From positions 248,001 to 312,000 of the forward strand of contig JAIMAG010000001.1 of NCBI GenBank assembly GCA_023512135.1: 64,000 nucleotides of DNA, read 5' to 3'. Below are positions 23,546 to 35,690 of the stretch, piece after piece. The DNA comes from Terriglobia bacterium (GTDB lineage: Bacteria; Acidobacteriota; Terriglobia; Acidiferrales; UBA7541). Position numbers and translations under genes: made by a program. Every line of letters begins with the position of its first letter. The first letter of the stretch is position 1. The notes beneath the pieces are model-generated. The model did no database searches and was not told the DNA's origin. It worked only from the letters and a program-made list of their open reading frames with translations.

Positions 23546-24646
23546 TTATTCTACCGCTCTTGCCGGCGGCGTGCACGCCGATCCGGGAGAGACCGACGAT
23601 GCTTCCGCGGCCAGCCTGCGCAGAGATTCTTCATAGGGTGGGCGTGCGATGCCCCGTTCGGTCACAATCGCGGTGATCAGGCGCGCCGGAGTGACGTCGA
23701 ACGCCGGATTGGCCACCGGCACATCGGGAGCGATGCGCACGCCGGCCAGATGGGTTACCTCTTCGGGCCGGCGCTGTTCGATCGGGATGTGGTCCCCGGA
23801 GGGGATCGTCAGGTCGAGCGTGGACAACGGAGCGGCGACATAGAACGGCACGCCATGTTCGTGCGCGAGCACGGCCATCTGGTAGGTGCCGATTTTGTTC
23901 GCGGTGTCGCCATTGGCCGCCACGCGGTCGGCACCCGTCACAATGGCGCACACCTGAGCGGACCGCAGCATGTGTCCGACCATGTTGTCAGTGATCAGGG
24001 TCAGCGGGATGCCGTCCTGCTGCAGCTCCCAGGCCGTCAGGCGAGCACCCTGCAGGTAGGGACGCGTCTCCGGCACGAGCACGTGCAGTCGCCGACCTTC
24101 GGCGACCGCCATGCGGATGATGCCCAGCGCCGTGCCGATGCCGCCGGTGGCCAGCGCACCGGCATTGCACTGGGTCATGACCTTGCCTTCGTGCGGCAGC
24201 AACTGAGCGCCGAAGCGTCCGATGGCTTCATCGATGGCCCGTTTTTCGGCGTGAATCTGCTGCGCCTCGCGGATCAACTCTTGCCGGATGCGCTCGAGCG
24301 GCGCAGATTCGGCCAGCAGCGCTTCGAAGCGTTGTTTCATGCGGTCCAGCGCCCAGAACAGGTCTACCGCTGTGGGTCGCGTAGCAGCCAGCGTGCGATG
24401 GATGATTTCGTATTCCGCACGGAGCTCTTCCGGCGTCTGCGCCCGCGAATGGAGCACGCCGAGCGCAACGCCCATCGCTGCGGCTACGCCGATGGCCGGA
24501 GCGCCGCGAATCACCATGTCCGCAATCGCGCGCGCGACGTCGCGATAGTCGGTGTACGTGTAGCGGACAACTTCGGTGGGCAGGCGACGCTGATCCAGCA
24601 TCACTACCCCGGCATCCGTCCACTCGATGGGCTGCACAACGCGCAC
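23546..24646 (-). CDS. mtnA: S-methyl-5-thioribose-1-phosphate isomerase
   Basis: The GTG at 24646 (GAAGG eight bases upstream) begins 'VVQPIEW'. Family signatures are complete: '[20 protein letters not shown]' (about 44-63), '[21 protein letters not shown]' with the catalytic Cys (about 158-178), '[20 protein letters not shown]' with the catalytic Asp (about 240-259), and '[13 protein letters not shown]'. It converts methylthioribose 1-phosphate to methylthioribulose 1-phosphate in the methionine salvage pathway, working on the methylthioadenosine left from polyamine or other SAM-dependent synthesis. No other mtn genes are adjacent. Length (about 366) is normal. Confidence 0.95.
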   Translation of the reverse strand: MRVVQPIEWTDAGVVMLDQRRLPTEVVRYTYTDYRDVARAIADMVIRGAPAIGVAAAMGVALGVLHSRAQTPEELRAEYEIIHRTLAATRPTAVDLFWALDRMKQRFEALLAESAPLERIRQELIREAQQIHAEKRAIDEAIGRFGAQLLPHEGKVMTQCNAGALATGGIGTALGIIRMAVAEGRRLHVLVPETRPYLQGARLTAWELQQDGIPLTLITDNMVGHMLRSAQVCAIVTGADRVAANGDTANKIGTYQMAVLAHEHGVPFYVAAPLSTLDLTIPSGDHIPIEQRRPEEVTHLAGVRIAPDVPVANPAFDVTPARLITAIVTERGIARPPYEESLRRLAAEASSVSPGSACTPPARAVE

Positions 24647-24749
24647 GGGTCACGCCTTCACTCGCCCTGCATTCTACCGCAATCCATTCGGCCCGCGCCG
24701 TCGCGCCACCGGCCGGCGCTGCACGCGGCGTTCCCGCCAGAGAACGAAG

Positions 24750-25619
24750 CTACAGCGGAGCCGGGAGGTTGCGGAAGCCGTCCGTGGCGGCATAGAAATG
24801 CACAAACAGCGCGCTGTTGTATCCCAGATGGGCAAAATACGCCGGCGTCACACTGCCGGCAACAGCGCGGAGCGTGGTGAACGCAATGCCCACCAGCATC
24901 AGCAGGAGAATCTGCCACCACGCCCCCCACAGTTGCGCCGCATGAGTCAGCCCGAACAGCGTGCCGGTGAGCAGCACGCCCGCGCGGATGCCGAGCCCTC
25001 GGGCCAGCACGGGGTAGAGAAAACCGCGGAAAATGGTTTCTTCGACCAGCGGGGCGAGCCCGATGGCGAGGCCCATGGTGAGGAAAATGCTTTCGCGGGT
25101 GCGAAAGAACTGTTCGATGGGCGGCGGGGTCTCCGGCCGGTACAGCAGCGAGGCAAACTGGACCAGCGTCGCCAGCACAGCGCCCCCGAACAGGCTGAGC
25201 AAGTAAATGGCGGGCCGGGAGCCCTCGCCGAGCGCAACGCCTCGCCATCCGAGCGTGCGCCAGAACGAATTCGCACCGGCAGCCCGGACGCGGACGAACA
25301 GATACGCAAACAACAGCGCAAAAGTCATGGTTTGCTGCAGCGCCAGCACCAGTGTCCGCACGTTCGGCTGGCTGAAGAGCTGTTGCGGGTCGATGTTCCG
25401 CGCGTGGGCCACCAGTGCCAGTCCCGCGCCCACCGCCAGACTGCTGACCAGGATGGCCACGACGAAGATGGCCAGCAAGCCCAGCAAATCCACCCAGCCC
25501 CAGGGCACCCGGAGATCCTCGGGCAGATGGGCGTAGGGGTCCGGTGGCGGCACGCGCAGCCCGGGGGCTTCTCCCTCCGCCGACTGCGGATTTCCTGAGA
25601 TGTGTTCGGGTTCCGGCAT
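24750..25619 (-). CDS. CPBP-family intramembrane glutamic/metallo-protease
   Basis: There are about seven hydrophobic segments between residues 40 and 280 after a Pro-rich soluble N-terminus. The CPBP (CAAX-protease and bacteriocin-processing) motifs are present: 'LVEETIFRGFLYPVL' (motif 1, EExxxR) and 'GTLFGLTHAAQLWGAW' (motif 2, FxxxH), with the third conserved region 'LMLVGIAFTTLRAVAGSV' before the last helices. These enzymes cleave within or next to the membrane, for example prenylated C-termini or bacteriocin leaders. The natural substrate is unknown. It is on the same strand as, and 17 bases from, the deoxyhypusine-synthase-like gene, so they may be co-transcribed. Confidence 0.88.
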   Translation of the reverse strand: MPEPEHISGNPQSAEGEAPGLRVPPPDPYAHLPEDLRVPWGWVDLLGLLAIFVVAILVSSLAVGAGLALVAHARNIDPQQLFSQPNVRTLVLALQQTMTFALLFAYLFVRVRAAGANSFWRTLGWRGVALGEGSRPAIYLLSLFGGAVLATLVQFASLLYRPETPPPIEQFFRTRESIFLTMGLAIGLAPLVEETIFRGFLYPVLARGLGIRAGVLLTGTLFGLTHAAQLWGAWWQILLLMLVGIAFTTLRAVAGSVTPAYFAHLGYNSALFVHFYAATDGFRNLPAPL

Positions 25620-25636
25620 AGGTCTGGCTCGGGCAG

Positions 25637-26623
25637 TTACGGTTTCATCTCCAGCAGGGCCGCGGCGAACAGCGGAAACAGAATTTCATGATGTCCGGTC
25701 AGCGCGTATCCGCAGGAGCCCCGGCCCGTCGTTGGGCGGCGAACAACATTGGTCAACGGTCGATAGTGCTGGATGAAATCGAAATTTGCCGTGGTGATCG
25801 GTTCCAGTCGGGTGCCCAGGTTGCGGACAACCGAGACCGCTTTGAGGAACACTTCCGGCAGCAGGACCGCCGAGCCCCAGTTCAGGTAGACCCCGCCGGG
25901 ATGCATCCGCTGAACCAGCGCACAGAACAGACGGAAGTCGTAGTGGCTGGCTGCGCCCAACGCGGCGCCGTCGGCGGCGCGGTGCATGTGCGGGATGTCG
26001 GTGCCGATGGCCAGATGCACGGTGACCGGAATTCGCGCACGATAGGCAGCGATCAGCACACTTCTGTCCGCATACCGGGCACCCAGCCGCGCATGGGACA
26101 GCAATCGCCCCGCCGCCTCGCCCAGGCCGATGCCGCTGCGCGCAGCGCCCACCGCCATTTCGTTCAGCCATAAGCCGGTTTCTTCCGCCATGCCGAACTG
26201 GCCGCGGCCGAGCACGGCGTCTACGTCTTCGCTCGTGTTGCCGACCAGGGCGATTTCGAAGTCATGGATCAGGGCGGCTCCGGTCATCGCGATGCCGGAG
26301 ACGAAGCCGCGATGCAGCAGGTCGATCAGCAGCGGGGCCAGACCGACTTTGATGACGTGCCCGCCGATGCCCCACAGGATGGTCCGGCGTCTTGCGCGCG
26401 CCAGTTGCACCGCAGCCACAAGGGCCCGGAACTCCCGGGCCGCCAGAATGTGCGGCCACGTGTCGAAGAAGTCGCGGAGGGTGGTGCGGCGTCGGGTGCG
26501 CGGCGTGGTCGAACTCAGCGGCCGGGCGAAGTCGCGCACGCTGACTTTGCTCTTGCGCCGGGCCAGCGGGTAGGTGCGCACCGGGCCGAAGTCCAGCGGG
26601 CGGATCCGGTAGATGCTGCTCAT
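25637..26623 (-). CDS. deoxyhypusine-synthase-like NAD-binding protein (family uncertain)
   Basis: The core reads like the DHS superfamily: 'GHVIKVGLAPLLIDLLHRG', 'GIAMTGAALIHDFEIALVGNT-SEDV', 'FGMAEETGLWLNE', 'IPVTVHLAIGTDIPHMH', 'GSAVLLPEVFLKAVSVVRNLG'. These correspond to the Rossmann-type subunit that binds NAD in deoxyhypusine/homospermidine synthases. The bacterium has no eIF5A, so a polyamine (spermidine to homospermidine) or other NAD-dependent reaction is more likely than hypusine formation. The active-site lysine of DHS is not visible in a canonical context, so it may be a distinct subfamily. It starts at 26623 with no strong ribosome site. Recognition is by pattern, not alignment. 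Confidence 0.5.
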   Translation of the reverse strand: MSSIYRIRPLDFGPVRTYPLARRKSKVSVRDFARPLSSTTPRTRRRTTLRDFFDTWPHILAAREFRALVAAVQLARARRRTILWGIGGHVIKVGLAPLLIDLLHRGFVSGIAMTGAALIHDFEIALVGNTSEDVDAVLGRGQFGMAEETGLWLNEMAVGAARSGIGLGEAAGRLLSHARLGARYADRSVLIAAYRARIPVTVHLAIGTDIPHMHRAADGAALGAASHYDFRLFCALVQRMHPGGVYLNWGSAVLLPEVFLKAVSVVRNLGTRLEPITTANFDFIQHYRPLTNVVRRPTTGRGSCGYALTGHHEILFPLFAAALLEMKP

Positions 26624-26682
26624 CGAAATTCAGCACTTTACCCGAAGGCACTCGCAACGGGCAAGCTACAGCGCCGGGCTCG

Positions 26683-26727
26683 AAAAACAACGAGCCCGCC
26701 CCGTCGGCGGAACCGACGGGACGGGCT
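26683..26727 (-). terminator. intrinsic terminator of the Hsp20 gene
   Basis: A 15-bp stem with one mismatch (26693-26707 with 26713-26727, loop of five) is followed on the minus strand by CGTTGTTTTT. It begins 26 bases after the Hsp20 stop. Confidence 0.85.
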
Positions 26728-26753
26728 GAGGTGTGTCCGCGGCGCGTGAAGGC

Positions 26754-27257
26754 TTAGGCGGCAATCTCTTTCACTTTTGCAGCGCCCTTGATTTCAATTC
26801 GCCGCGGCAGAGCCGCCGAGCTGACCGGTGCCGAAATCTCCAGCACGCCGTTGCGGTACTCGGCGGTCAGCTTGTCGGCTTCGACACCCTCCGGCAGCGT
26901 CAGCGTCCGGGTGAAGCTGCCGTAGACGGTCTCCCGGTGCAGGTAATCCACATCCTTCTCTTCACGATGCAGCTTCCGCTCACCGGAAATGGTCAGCGTG
27001 TTGCCCTGCACCTGAATGTTCACATCGTTCGGATCCACGCCCGGCAGCATCACACGGCAGATGAACCGCCGTGCTTCACGATCCACATAGGACTCGATCG
27101 CCGGCGAGAAGGCGAAGGTCCCAGCGGTCAGCGCCGGACGCTCGCTCGTCCACGGCCAGTTCAGGGTGCCGAAAATCCGATTGAAGAATTCATCGAAATC
27201 CCGACGGAAGTCGAACAGATCGCTGAAGAAGGGATCACGCAACATCAAGCTGGTCAT
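26754..27257 (-). CDS. small heat-shock protein, Hsp20/alpha-crystallin family
   Basis: The ATG at 27257 lies seven bases after AAGGAGG; an in-frame GTG at 27263 is too close to it. Residues 1-50 are the variable N-terminal arm ('MLRDPFFSDLFDFRRDFDEFF'). Residues 55-150 form the alpha-crystallin beta-sandwich: 'ESYVDREARRFICRVMLPGVD', 'VNIQVQGNTLTISGERKL', 'YGSFTRTLTLPEGVEADKLTA' and the diagnostic 'YRNGVLEISAP' (A-x-x-x-n-G-v-L box). The C-terminal tail has an I-x-I-type motif (RRIEIKG). It is an ATP-independent holdase that binds unfolding proteins. It is a single gene between a near-consensus promoter and a strong terminator. Confidence 0.95.
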   Translation of the reverse strand: MTSLMLRDPFFSDLFDFRRDFDEFFNRIFGTLNWPWTSERPALTAGTFAFSPAIESYVDREARRFICRVMLPGVDPNDVNIQVQGNTLTISGERKLHREEKDVDYLHRETVYGSFTRTLTLPEGVEADKLTAEYRNGVLEISAPVSSAALPRRIEIKGAAKVKEIAA

Positions 27258-27347
27258 AGACACACCTCCTTTTCCGTAAGCGTTTTACTGCCCACAGAGA
27301 AGGGGCATGCTCGGCAGGGCGCCTATGGCTGACTCCCTGCCGATCGC
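27258..27347 (-). promoter_or_regulatory. structured 5' leader of the Hsp20 mRNA (possible thermosensor)
   Basis: The predicted leader is about 90 nt. It contains a perfect 9-bp stem (27311-27319 with 27335-27343) and a smaller GCCC/GGGC stem (27290-27293 with 27303-27306) just upstream of the ribosome site. Many sHsp leaders fold into RNA thermometers, but here I see no clear anti-Shine-Dalgarno strand, so this is only a candidate. Confidence 0.3.
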
Positions 27348-27353
27348 AGCTTT

Positions 27354-27382
27354 CTTATACAAAATTTGTTGGTGTTTGTCAA
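27354..27382 (-). promoter_or_regulatory. near-consensus sigma70 promoter for the Hsp20 gene
   Basis: On the minus strand TTGACA (27382-27377), a spacer of exactly 17 bases, and TATAAG (27359-27354). The DNA upstream of the -35 is very AT-rich, like an UP element. I see no CIRCE repeat and no typical sigma32 sequence. Start of transcription would be near 27347. Confidence 0.8.
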
Positions 27383-27480
27383 GTCTATAAAAGTAAAAAA
27401 TACTCATAAATCATTCTTTTTAAAAGACTTATTAAAATTTAAAAATTTAGTTTGTCATACTAAGATAATTTTCGTCATAT
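27361..27480. other. AT-rich island between hsp20 and uvrA
   Basis: By hand count only about 23 of these 120 bases are G or C, against well over 60 percent in the flanking genes. It contains the -35 region of the Hsp20 promoter at its left edge and no reading frame. It probably acts as an UP element or binding site for a nucleoid protein; a weak AT-rich uvrA terminator region could also contribute. Confidence 0.6.
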
Positions 27481-27552
27481 AAGCTATATCTTTTTCCTTG
27501 AATCGAAGATTTCGGCTTCGCCAATCGGCTCGAAGTCGAAAGCAGATTGGTA

Positions 27553-30366
<2,814 letters not shown>

Positions 30367-30589
30367 AGGCGGTTCTGAATTCAGCGATCCTCGGTGGCAG
30401 AGCCGGGCAACTCGCCATCGGCTGCGAGCGGCGGCCCCACGGCGGCAGCGCCTACAGCCGGGCACACTGCGCCCAGCCTAATCCCCCAACATAGCAAGCC
30501 GCGGAGACGGAATCAATGGGCCTTGAGCGCCCCCGGTCGGCGAGCCGTTCCTTGCATGCGCCGGCGGGCTCGGGGATAATCCAGCCACG

Positions 30590-31393
30590 ATGCGCGAGTT
30601 CCGTGGTCAGTCGCTGAGCTGGCAGTTAACCGACGGCGTCTGCGAGCTGGCGCTGCATCGCGAGCCGGCGAATGAAATCGGCACGGCCTTGCTGGCCGAG
30701 CTGGAACAGTTTGTCGCTGCCCTGGATGCGCTGCAGAACGATGTGCGCGCGGTGATTCTCTACAGCCGGCTCCGCAGCGGCTTCAGCGCCGGCGCGGACC
30801 TGCGCGAGCTCTATCGGCGCATGCGGGGATTGACGGCTGAACAGCGGGTTGCCGGCGTGCGCCAGTTTCTCGAGCGCATCCACGCCGTGCTGAACCGCCT
30901 GGATGCCGCGCCGGCGACCACGATTGCGGCTGTGCACGGGGTCTGCTTCGGCGGCGGTCTGGAGCTGGCGCTGGCCTGCGATGTGATGGTGGCCGACAAG
31001 ATGGCACGCTTCTGTTTCCCGGAGCTGCGTCTGGGCATCCTTCCCGGTTTCGGGGGCATCCCGCGGCTGAAGCGGGACGTCGGCAATGCTGTGGTGCGCG
31101 ACCTGCTGCTCACCGGACGCAGCATCAACGCACAGCGTGCGCACGCCGTGGGGCTGGTTGCGCAACTGGCTGCCGAAGGCCAGGCGCTCGCGGTGGCGCG
31201 CGCCACCGCGCAGCAGGCCGCGAAATTTGATTCCGCCGCGCGGAGCAGGGCCAAACAGTTCAGCAAGCCGATTCCCTACGAAGAGCTGCAGCGCGAAATC
31301 GCGATTTTCTGCGAGCTGTTCGCCCGGCCCGCTGTCGAGGAAGGCCTCCGCAAGTTCGTGGAATCTTCTGCCCCGCTGCCCTATCTGCCGTGA
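30590..31393 (+). CDS. enoyl-CoA hydratase/isomerase family protein
   Basis: The 267-residue crotonase-fold protein has the oxyanion-hole segments 'GFSAGADLRELY' (about 64-75) and 'VHGVCFGGGLELALACDVMVA' (about 114-134), with Glu at the first catalytic position, and 'FPELRLGILPGFGGIPRLKRD' (about 142-162) carrying the second Glu. It should bind an acyl-CoA and catalyse hydration or isomerisation. A hydrophobic C-terminal helix closes the fold. It precedes an acyl carrier protein, ligase, lipid kinase and acyltransferase on the same strand, but 242 bases separate it from the next gene, so co-transcription is only possible. The exact acyl substrate cannot be told. Confidence 0.88.
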   Translation: MREFRGQSLSWQLTDGVCELALHREPANEIGTALLAELEQFVAALDALQNDVRAVILYSRLRSGFSAGADLRELYRRMRGLTAEQRVAGVRQFLERIHAVLNRLDAAPATTIAAVHGVCFGGGLELALACDVMVADKMARFCFPELRLGILPGFGGIPRLKRDVGNAVVRDLLLTGRSINAQRAHAVGLVAQLAAEGQALAVARATAQQAAKFDSAARSRAKQFSKPIPYEELQREIAIFCELFARPAVEEGLRKFVESSAPLPYLP

Positions 31394-31635
31394 GCCGCGA
31401 ATGCAACCAGGCGCAGCGTTGCCAGCAGGAACGGATGAAGGGCGCGGTGCAAGTTCGTTTTCGCTGCCGGAAGAGAAAGCTGCGGGGTACCGCGCTACCT
31501 GTCGTTGTGCCGATTCCGCCGGTTCGATTCTCCCCGGCGGGGTTGCCAGGGCAGCATGAGGTCGTGTATGAACAGAGGGAACGTTCCGAGAGGCAACCCC
31601 CCGAGGCGGTGCCGGAGGGTGCCTGCAACTGAGCG

Positions 31636-31878
31636 ATGCGCACTGTCGAACAAACCCTGGAAGAGATCCTGAACTTGGCGGCAGAACATTTTCGCGTGCC
31701 GCGCGGGCAGCTTTCTCCCGACGACGACTTTTTCAAAGCGCTCCGCCTGGACAGCCTGCAGGCGCTCGAGTTGCTCACCCGCCTGGAGCAGCACTTCGGC
31801 GTGGAGTTGCCCGACTACGAATTCCAGGGCGTGACCGATTTTCGCACTCTGGCTGACCGCATCCAGGCCCGACTGTAG
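31636..31878 (+). CDS. acyl carrier protein
   Basis: The 80-residue four-helix carrier has the phosphopantetheine site DSL at residues 39-41 ('LRLDSLQALELLTRLEQHFGV'). The acidic stretch 'SPDDDFF' before the helix and the 'FRTLADRIQARL' end are typical. Because the carrier lies directly before an AMP-dependent ligase, and is distant from any fatty-acid-synthase genes, it probably serves that ligase rather than FabA-I synthesis. It has a weak upstream ribosome site (AACTGAGCG). Promoter position is unclear. Confidence 0.92.
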   Translation: MRTVEQTLEEILNLAAEHFRVPRGQLSPDDDFFKALRLDSLQALELLTRLEQHFGVELPDYEFQGVTDFRTLADRIQARL

Positions 31879-31983
31879 CCGTTTCGCCCCCTGAGGTTTC
31901 TGCCGGCGCGCAACCTTTGTATACTTTCTGCGTTTGTGTCATTCGCGGGCAGGTGTTCAGTTCCGCCCAGCGCGGTTGTGCGC

Positions 31984-33729
31984 ATGCTGGATTTGAGGCA
32001 ATACCAGTCGCTGCAGGAAGCGCTGCGGGATGCGCTGGAAACGTTCCGCAACCACGTCTGCCTGATTGAATCCGACCGGGGCCGTGAACGGCACCGGCTC
32101 ACCTACGGGCAGTTTCGGGAACAGGCACAGCCGCTGGCGCGGGCGTTGCAAGATGCCGGCTTGGGCGCCGAGCCCGATCCGACCGCTCCGGCGAACCGCG
32201 CTGCGATTCTCATGACGAACCAGTCGCGGTGGTTGCTGGCGGCCTATGCGATTCATTCCTCGGGCGGCGTGCTGGTGCCGCTCGACTACAAGCTGACCGG
32301 ACGCGAGCAGCTCGCGCTGCTGGCGCACAGCCAGGCCCGCTATCTGATCACCGAATGGTTCCTCTGGCAGCAGATCACCCGAAGCGAAGGGTTTGCTGAT
32401 TTCCGTCCACGGTGCGTGGTGGTGACCGATGCGCCGGCCGACGCGGAGCTGTGCGGCGCAGTGCGCTGGGAAGAGTTCGTGGCACGGGGCGCCGGCCGGG
32501 AGCCGGTGTTCCGGCCGCGTCGGCGGTCAGACTGGGCCTGCATTGTGTATTCCTCCGGAACCGGTGGCCGGCCCAAAGGCTGCGTGCTCACCCACGACAA
32601 CTACCTGGAACAGTGCTGGTCGCTGACGCGCTGGTACCCGTTCTGGCCCGGTGTGCGCTACCTTTCGATTCTGCCGACCAACCATGCCATTGACTTCATG
32701 GTCGGATATATCGGTCCGTTTGTCTGCGGCGCGGCGGTGGTGCATCTGCGCACGCTGCGGCCGGAGTTTGTCCGCGAAGCGTTCGTGACCTACCGAATCA
32801 CCTACGTCAGTTTGGTGCCGATGGTGCTGAAAAATCTGGAGCGAGGACTCCGCCAGCGGCTGCAGGAGCTGTCGCCGCTGCAGCGACGGCTGTTTGCAGG
32901 ACTGGTCGGTTTGAACCGTGCGCTGACGCGCGACCGCCCGCGGCCGTGGCTCAGCCGGCGACTGCTTCCCTCTATCCATCGCGCTTTCGGCGGCGAGCTG
33001 CGGGCCATCATCGTGGGAGGCGCGTTCAGCGATCCGCAGACGCTGCAGTTTTTCTACGACCTGGGCATCCCGGTGGCCAATGGCTACGGTCTGACCGAAG
33101 CCTGCACGGCGGTGACTGTGAACAATCTAAAGCCCTTCCGGGCCGATACGGTGGGGCAGCCGCTGCCCGGCGTCGAGGTGCGCATTGTCGATCCCGATGC
33201 CGACGGCATCGGCGAAGTGGCGGTGCGCGGACGGAATGTGATGTCGCATTACCTGAATGACCCGGAGCTCACCGCGGAAACCATCCGCGACGGCTGGCTC
33301 TACACCGGCGATCTGGGGCGGCTGGACCCGGATGGCCATCTGCGGCTGTTCGGGCGCAAGAAAAACATGATCGTCACTGCCGGCGGGAAAAACATCTACC
33401 CCGAGGATGTAGAAGCGTTTTTCGAGGGGTTGCCTGTGAAAGAGTTCTGCATCTTTGCCGCAAACTACATCTGGCCGGCGCGCACGCTGGGGGACGAACA
33501 GCTCGTGCTCGTGGTGCGGCCGGAGCCGGAGCCAGAGCAAACCGGCCGCGAAGCGCTGCACCGCGAGCTGGCGGCGCGCAACCGCCGCCTGCTGGATTAC
33601 AAACGCGTTCACGGCTACCTGGTCTGGACGCATGATTTCCCGCGCACGGTTTCGATGAAAATCAAACGCGACGTCCTGGCCGCGGAAATTCGTGCGGCCG
33701 TGGAGCGTTCCGCCGTGGTGCCGTTATGA
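31984..33729 (+). CDS. AMP-dependent acyl-CoA/acyl-ACP synthetase (long-chain ligase type)
   Basis: I use the ATG at 31984, though a GTG at 31936 is possible; neither has a clear ribosome site, and TATACT at 31920-31925 could be a -10. Signatures: P-loop '[18 protein letters not shown]' (about 190-207), '[18 protein letters not shown]' (about 362-379), '[21 protein letters not shown]' and '[21 protein letters not shown]', and the catalytic lysine in VSMKIKRD near the C-terminus. An extra insertion '[18 protein letters not shown]' is present, as in long-chain ligases. It activates a carboxylic acid to the acyl-AMP and passes it to CoA or to the acyl carrier encoded just upstream. The stop overlaps the lipid kinase start by four bases (ATGA). 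Confidence 0.9.
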   Translation: MLDLRQYQSLQEALRDALETFRNHVCLIESDRGRERHRLTYGQFREQAQPLARALQDAGLGAEPDPTAPANRAAILMTNQSRWLLAAYAIHSSGGVLVPLDYKLTGREQLALLAHSQARYLITEWFLWQQITRSEGFADFRPRCVVVTDAPADAELCGAVRWEEFVARGAGREPVFRPRRRSDWACIVYSSGTGGRPKGCVLTHDNYLEQCWSLTRWYPFWPGVRYLSILPTNHAIDFMVGYIGPFVCGAAVVHLRTLRPEFVREAFVTYRITYVSLVPMVLKNLERGLRQRLQELSPLQRRLFAGLVGLNRALTRDRPRPWLSRRLLPSIHRAFGGELRAIIVGGAFSDPQTLQFFYDLGIPVANGYGLTEACTAVTVNNLKPFRADTVGQPLPGVEVRIVDPDADGIGEVAVRGRNVMSHYLNDPELTAETIRDGWLYTGDLGRLDPDGHLRLFGRKKNMIVTAGGKNIYPEDVEAFFEGLPVKEFCIFAANYIWPARTLGDEQLVLVVRPEPEPEQTGREALHRELAARNRRLLDYKRVHGYLVWTHDFPRTVSMKIKRDVLAAEIRAAVERSAVVPL

Positions 33730-34685
33730 ACGCAGCAGCCGTGGGGCCCGCGGCCGGGCCGGTTTTCCCGGGTGCGCGCAGCGAGCGCCTGCTGGCGATT
33801 GTCAATCCCGCTGCGGGCGGTGGACGGTGCGGCCGGCAGGCGGCGCGAGCGATAGAGCAACTGCTGGCTGCCGGCGTGCCGCTCGACGTCGCCTATACCA
33901 CGGCGCCCGGCCATGCCTCGCAGCTCGCGCGCGAAGAATTCGCGCAGGGGCGGCGACGCTTCCTGGCCGTGGGTGGCGACGGCACCGCGTTTGAAATCCT
34001 GAACGGCGTGTTTCCGGAGGCCTGTTCCAGCCGGGTCACACTCGGGCTGCTCCCGCTGGGCACCGGCAACTCGTTCCTGCGCGATTTCCTGCCGGAACGC
34101 GCGGATGCCACCCGGCACGTGCTGGCCGCGATTGCTTCCGGGCGAACCCGTCCGTGCGATGTCATCCGTGCGGTGTATGCTTCCGGCGTGCTTTACTACA
34201 TCAATGTGCTGAGCCTGGGATTCGCAGCCGACGTCGCCGCACTGGTCAATCGCCGCTTCAAGTCCTTCGGGCGCCCCGGCTATCTGCTGGGAGTTCTGGT
34301 GGGTCTGCTGAGGCTGCGGCGGCGCGCGTTTCCGGTGCGCAGGGAGGGCGAAACAGAATTTGACCGGCGGCGTTGCCTGTTCCTAGCGTTCAGCAACAGC
34401 CGGTTCACCGGCGGGAACATGCTGATGGCCCCGCTGGCCGATGCGGCCGATGGAAAGCTGGAGTACGTCCGCTGGGGGCCCATCGGGCGGCTCCGGCTGC
34501 TGTGGAACTTGCCGCGGCTGTTCACCGGGACGCACATCTATCACCCGCAGGCAGAACGGAGCGAGACCCGGCAGGTCGAATTTCGTCTGGATGGGCCGGT
34601 GGACGTGACGGTGGACGGAGAATCGCTGCGATTGCAACTGGAGCGCCTGGAGGTCCTCCCCCGCGCGCTGGACGTGCTGGTCTGA
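33726..34685 (+). CDS. diacylglycerol/sphingosine-kinase-like lipid kinase
   Basis: The protein has the DAGK catalytic-domain marks: '[19 protein letters not shown]' (about 21-39), '[18 protein letters not shown]' with the GGDGT nucleotide site (about 79-96), and '[15 protein letters not shown]' (about 106-120). The C-terminal half is the beta-rich domain with '[21 protein letters not shown]'. Such enzymes (DgkB, YegS) phosphorylate a membrane diacylglycerol or related lipid on the cytosolic face. The ATG overlaps the stop of the AMP ligase, so they are translationally coupled. It is followed, 28 bases later, by a PlsC-type acyltransferase, which fits use of the phosphorylated lipid for glycerolipid assembly. 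Confidence 0.9.
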   Translation: MNAAAVGPAAGPVFPGARSERLLAIVNPAAGGGRCGRQAARAIEQLLAAGVPLDVAYTTAPGHASQLAREEFAQGRRRFLAVGGDGTAFEILNGVFPEACSSRVTLGLLPLGTGNSFLRDFLPERADATRHVLAAIASGRTRPCDVIRAVYASGVLYYINVLSLGFAADVAALVNRRFKSFGRPGYLLGVLVGLLRLRRRAFPVRREGETEFDRRRCLFLAFSNSRFTGGNMLMAPLADAADGKLEYVRWGPIGRLRLLWNLPRLFTGTHIYHPQAERSETRQVEFRLDGPVDVTVDGESLRLQLERLEVLPRALDVLV

Positions 34686-34713
34686 TGGAGAGGCCGGAGG
34701 AGGCAGCCTGACG

Positions 34714-35565
34714 ATGACCACGCCCGCCGCAGTGCGAACCCGAGCCGTGCCGCGAACCGACATTCGCGGCTGGAAGAAGGTGTGGTACGCCGCGCGGGCG
34801 CTGGTGCTGTGGACTGTGAGCATCCTCCATTTCGGCGTGCTGGCTTCGGTGCTGGTGCTGCTGGCGATCTTCGTCGATCCGCGGAAGAACGATCGTCCGC
34901 AGCGGTGGCTGTTTCGCAATGTCCTGCGGCTGGCGGGGGTGCGGTTCGAGGTGCGTCGCGCCCCCGGCTTCGATCCGCAACGCACCAGCCTGTTCGTGTG
35001 CAACCACGTGAATCTGTTCGACGCCTTTGTGGTGTATTCGGCGATTCCGCAGTTTGTGCGCGGGCTGGAGCTGGAGTCTCATTTCAAGATTCCGGCCTAC
35101 GGGTGGATGATGAAGCGATTCGGCAATATTCCGGTGCCGAAGCAGCCGACCGCCGCGGATCTGAAGCGGATGTATCAGCGCGTGCGGCGCGCGCTGGACG
35201 ACGGGATCAGCATCATTGTTTTCCCCGAAGGCGGGCGCACGCTGGACGGCCGCGTGGGGCCGTTTCGCGAAGGGGCGTTTCGCATGGCCCAGCAGTTCGG
35301 CTACCCGCTGGTGCCGATGAGCATCGTCGGTTCGTTTGAGTTCAACCGCAAGGGCGACTGGATTCTGTATCCTTCGAAAATCACGGTCTATTTGCACGAC
35401 ACGATCGAAACGCGGGGTCTGCGGAAGGAAGAGATTCCGGCGCTTGTCGAGCGCGTCCATGGGATCATCTCCGCGCCCGTCGAGGCCCATATGGGGCTGC
35501 GCCGGCAGCCAGCCCGACAGCGTTTCTGGTGGGAGCAGCCCGCAACGGCCCAGCCACAGGATTGA
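34714..35565 (+). CDS. 1-acylglycerol-3-phosphate O-acyltransferase family protein
   Basis: The start ATG is 11 bases after AGGAGG. A membrane segment (about 28-50, 'LVLWTVSILHFGVLASVLVLL') precedes the PlsC domain: 'FVCNHVNLFDAFVVYSAIPQF' with HX4D (about 90-110), 'RMMYQRV'-type helix, 'GISIIVFPEGGRTLDGRVGPF' with FPEG (about 166-186), and 'YPLVPMSIVGSFEF'. It transfers an acyl group from acyl-ACP or acyl-CoA to the sn-2 position of a lysophosphatidic acid-like acceptor. The upstream lipid kinase and ACP/ligase make one coherent unit. A second PlsC domain is fused to another ligase at 14946. Confidence 0.9.
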   Translation: MTTPAAVRTRAVPRTDIRGWKKVWYAARALVLWTVSILHFGVLASVLVLLAIFVDPRKNDRPQRWLFRNVLRLAGVRFEVRRAPGFDPQRTSLFVCNHVNLFDAFVVYSAIPQFVRGLELESHFKIPAYGWMMKRFGNIPVPKQPTAADLKRMYQRVRRALDDGISIIVFPEGGRTLDGRVGPFREGAFRMAQQFGYPLVPMSIVGSFEFNRKGDWILYPSKITVYLHDTIETRGLRKEEIPALVERVHGIISAPVEAHMGLRRQPARQRFWWEQPATAQPQD

Positions 35566-35690
35566 ATGCCTTCCAGTTCCGTCTGACGCAATCTGTCCAT
35601 CGAGCTGCGGCGCACGGTACCTTCCCTGGAGCGCGCCGACCGGCGGAGCCGGTTTTGCGGATTCCAGAGAGTCTGCGGCAGCCGTGGGCC

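Noticed and set aside
23459-24880. 473-residue plus-strand frame
   Set aside because: Antisense to mtnA and neighbours; no family features.
31390-31632. 80-residue plus-strand frame between the crotonase and ACP genes
   Set aside because: Arg/Pro/Gln-rich sequence with no ribosome site or motif; the interval is more likely leader sequence.
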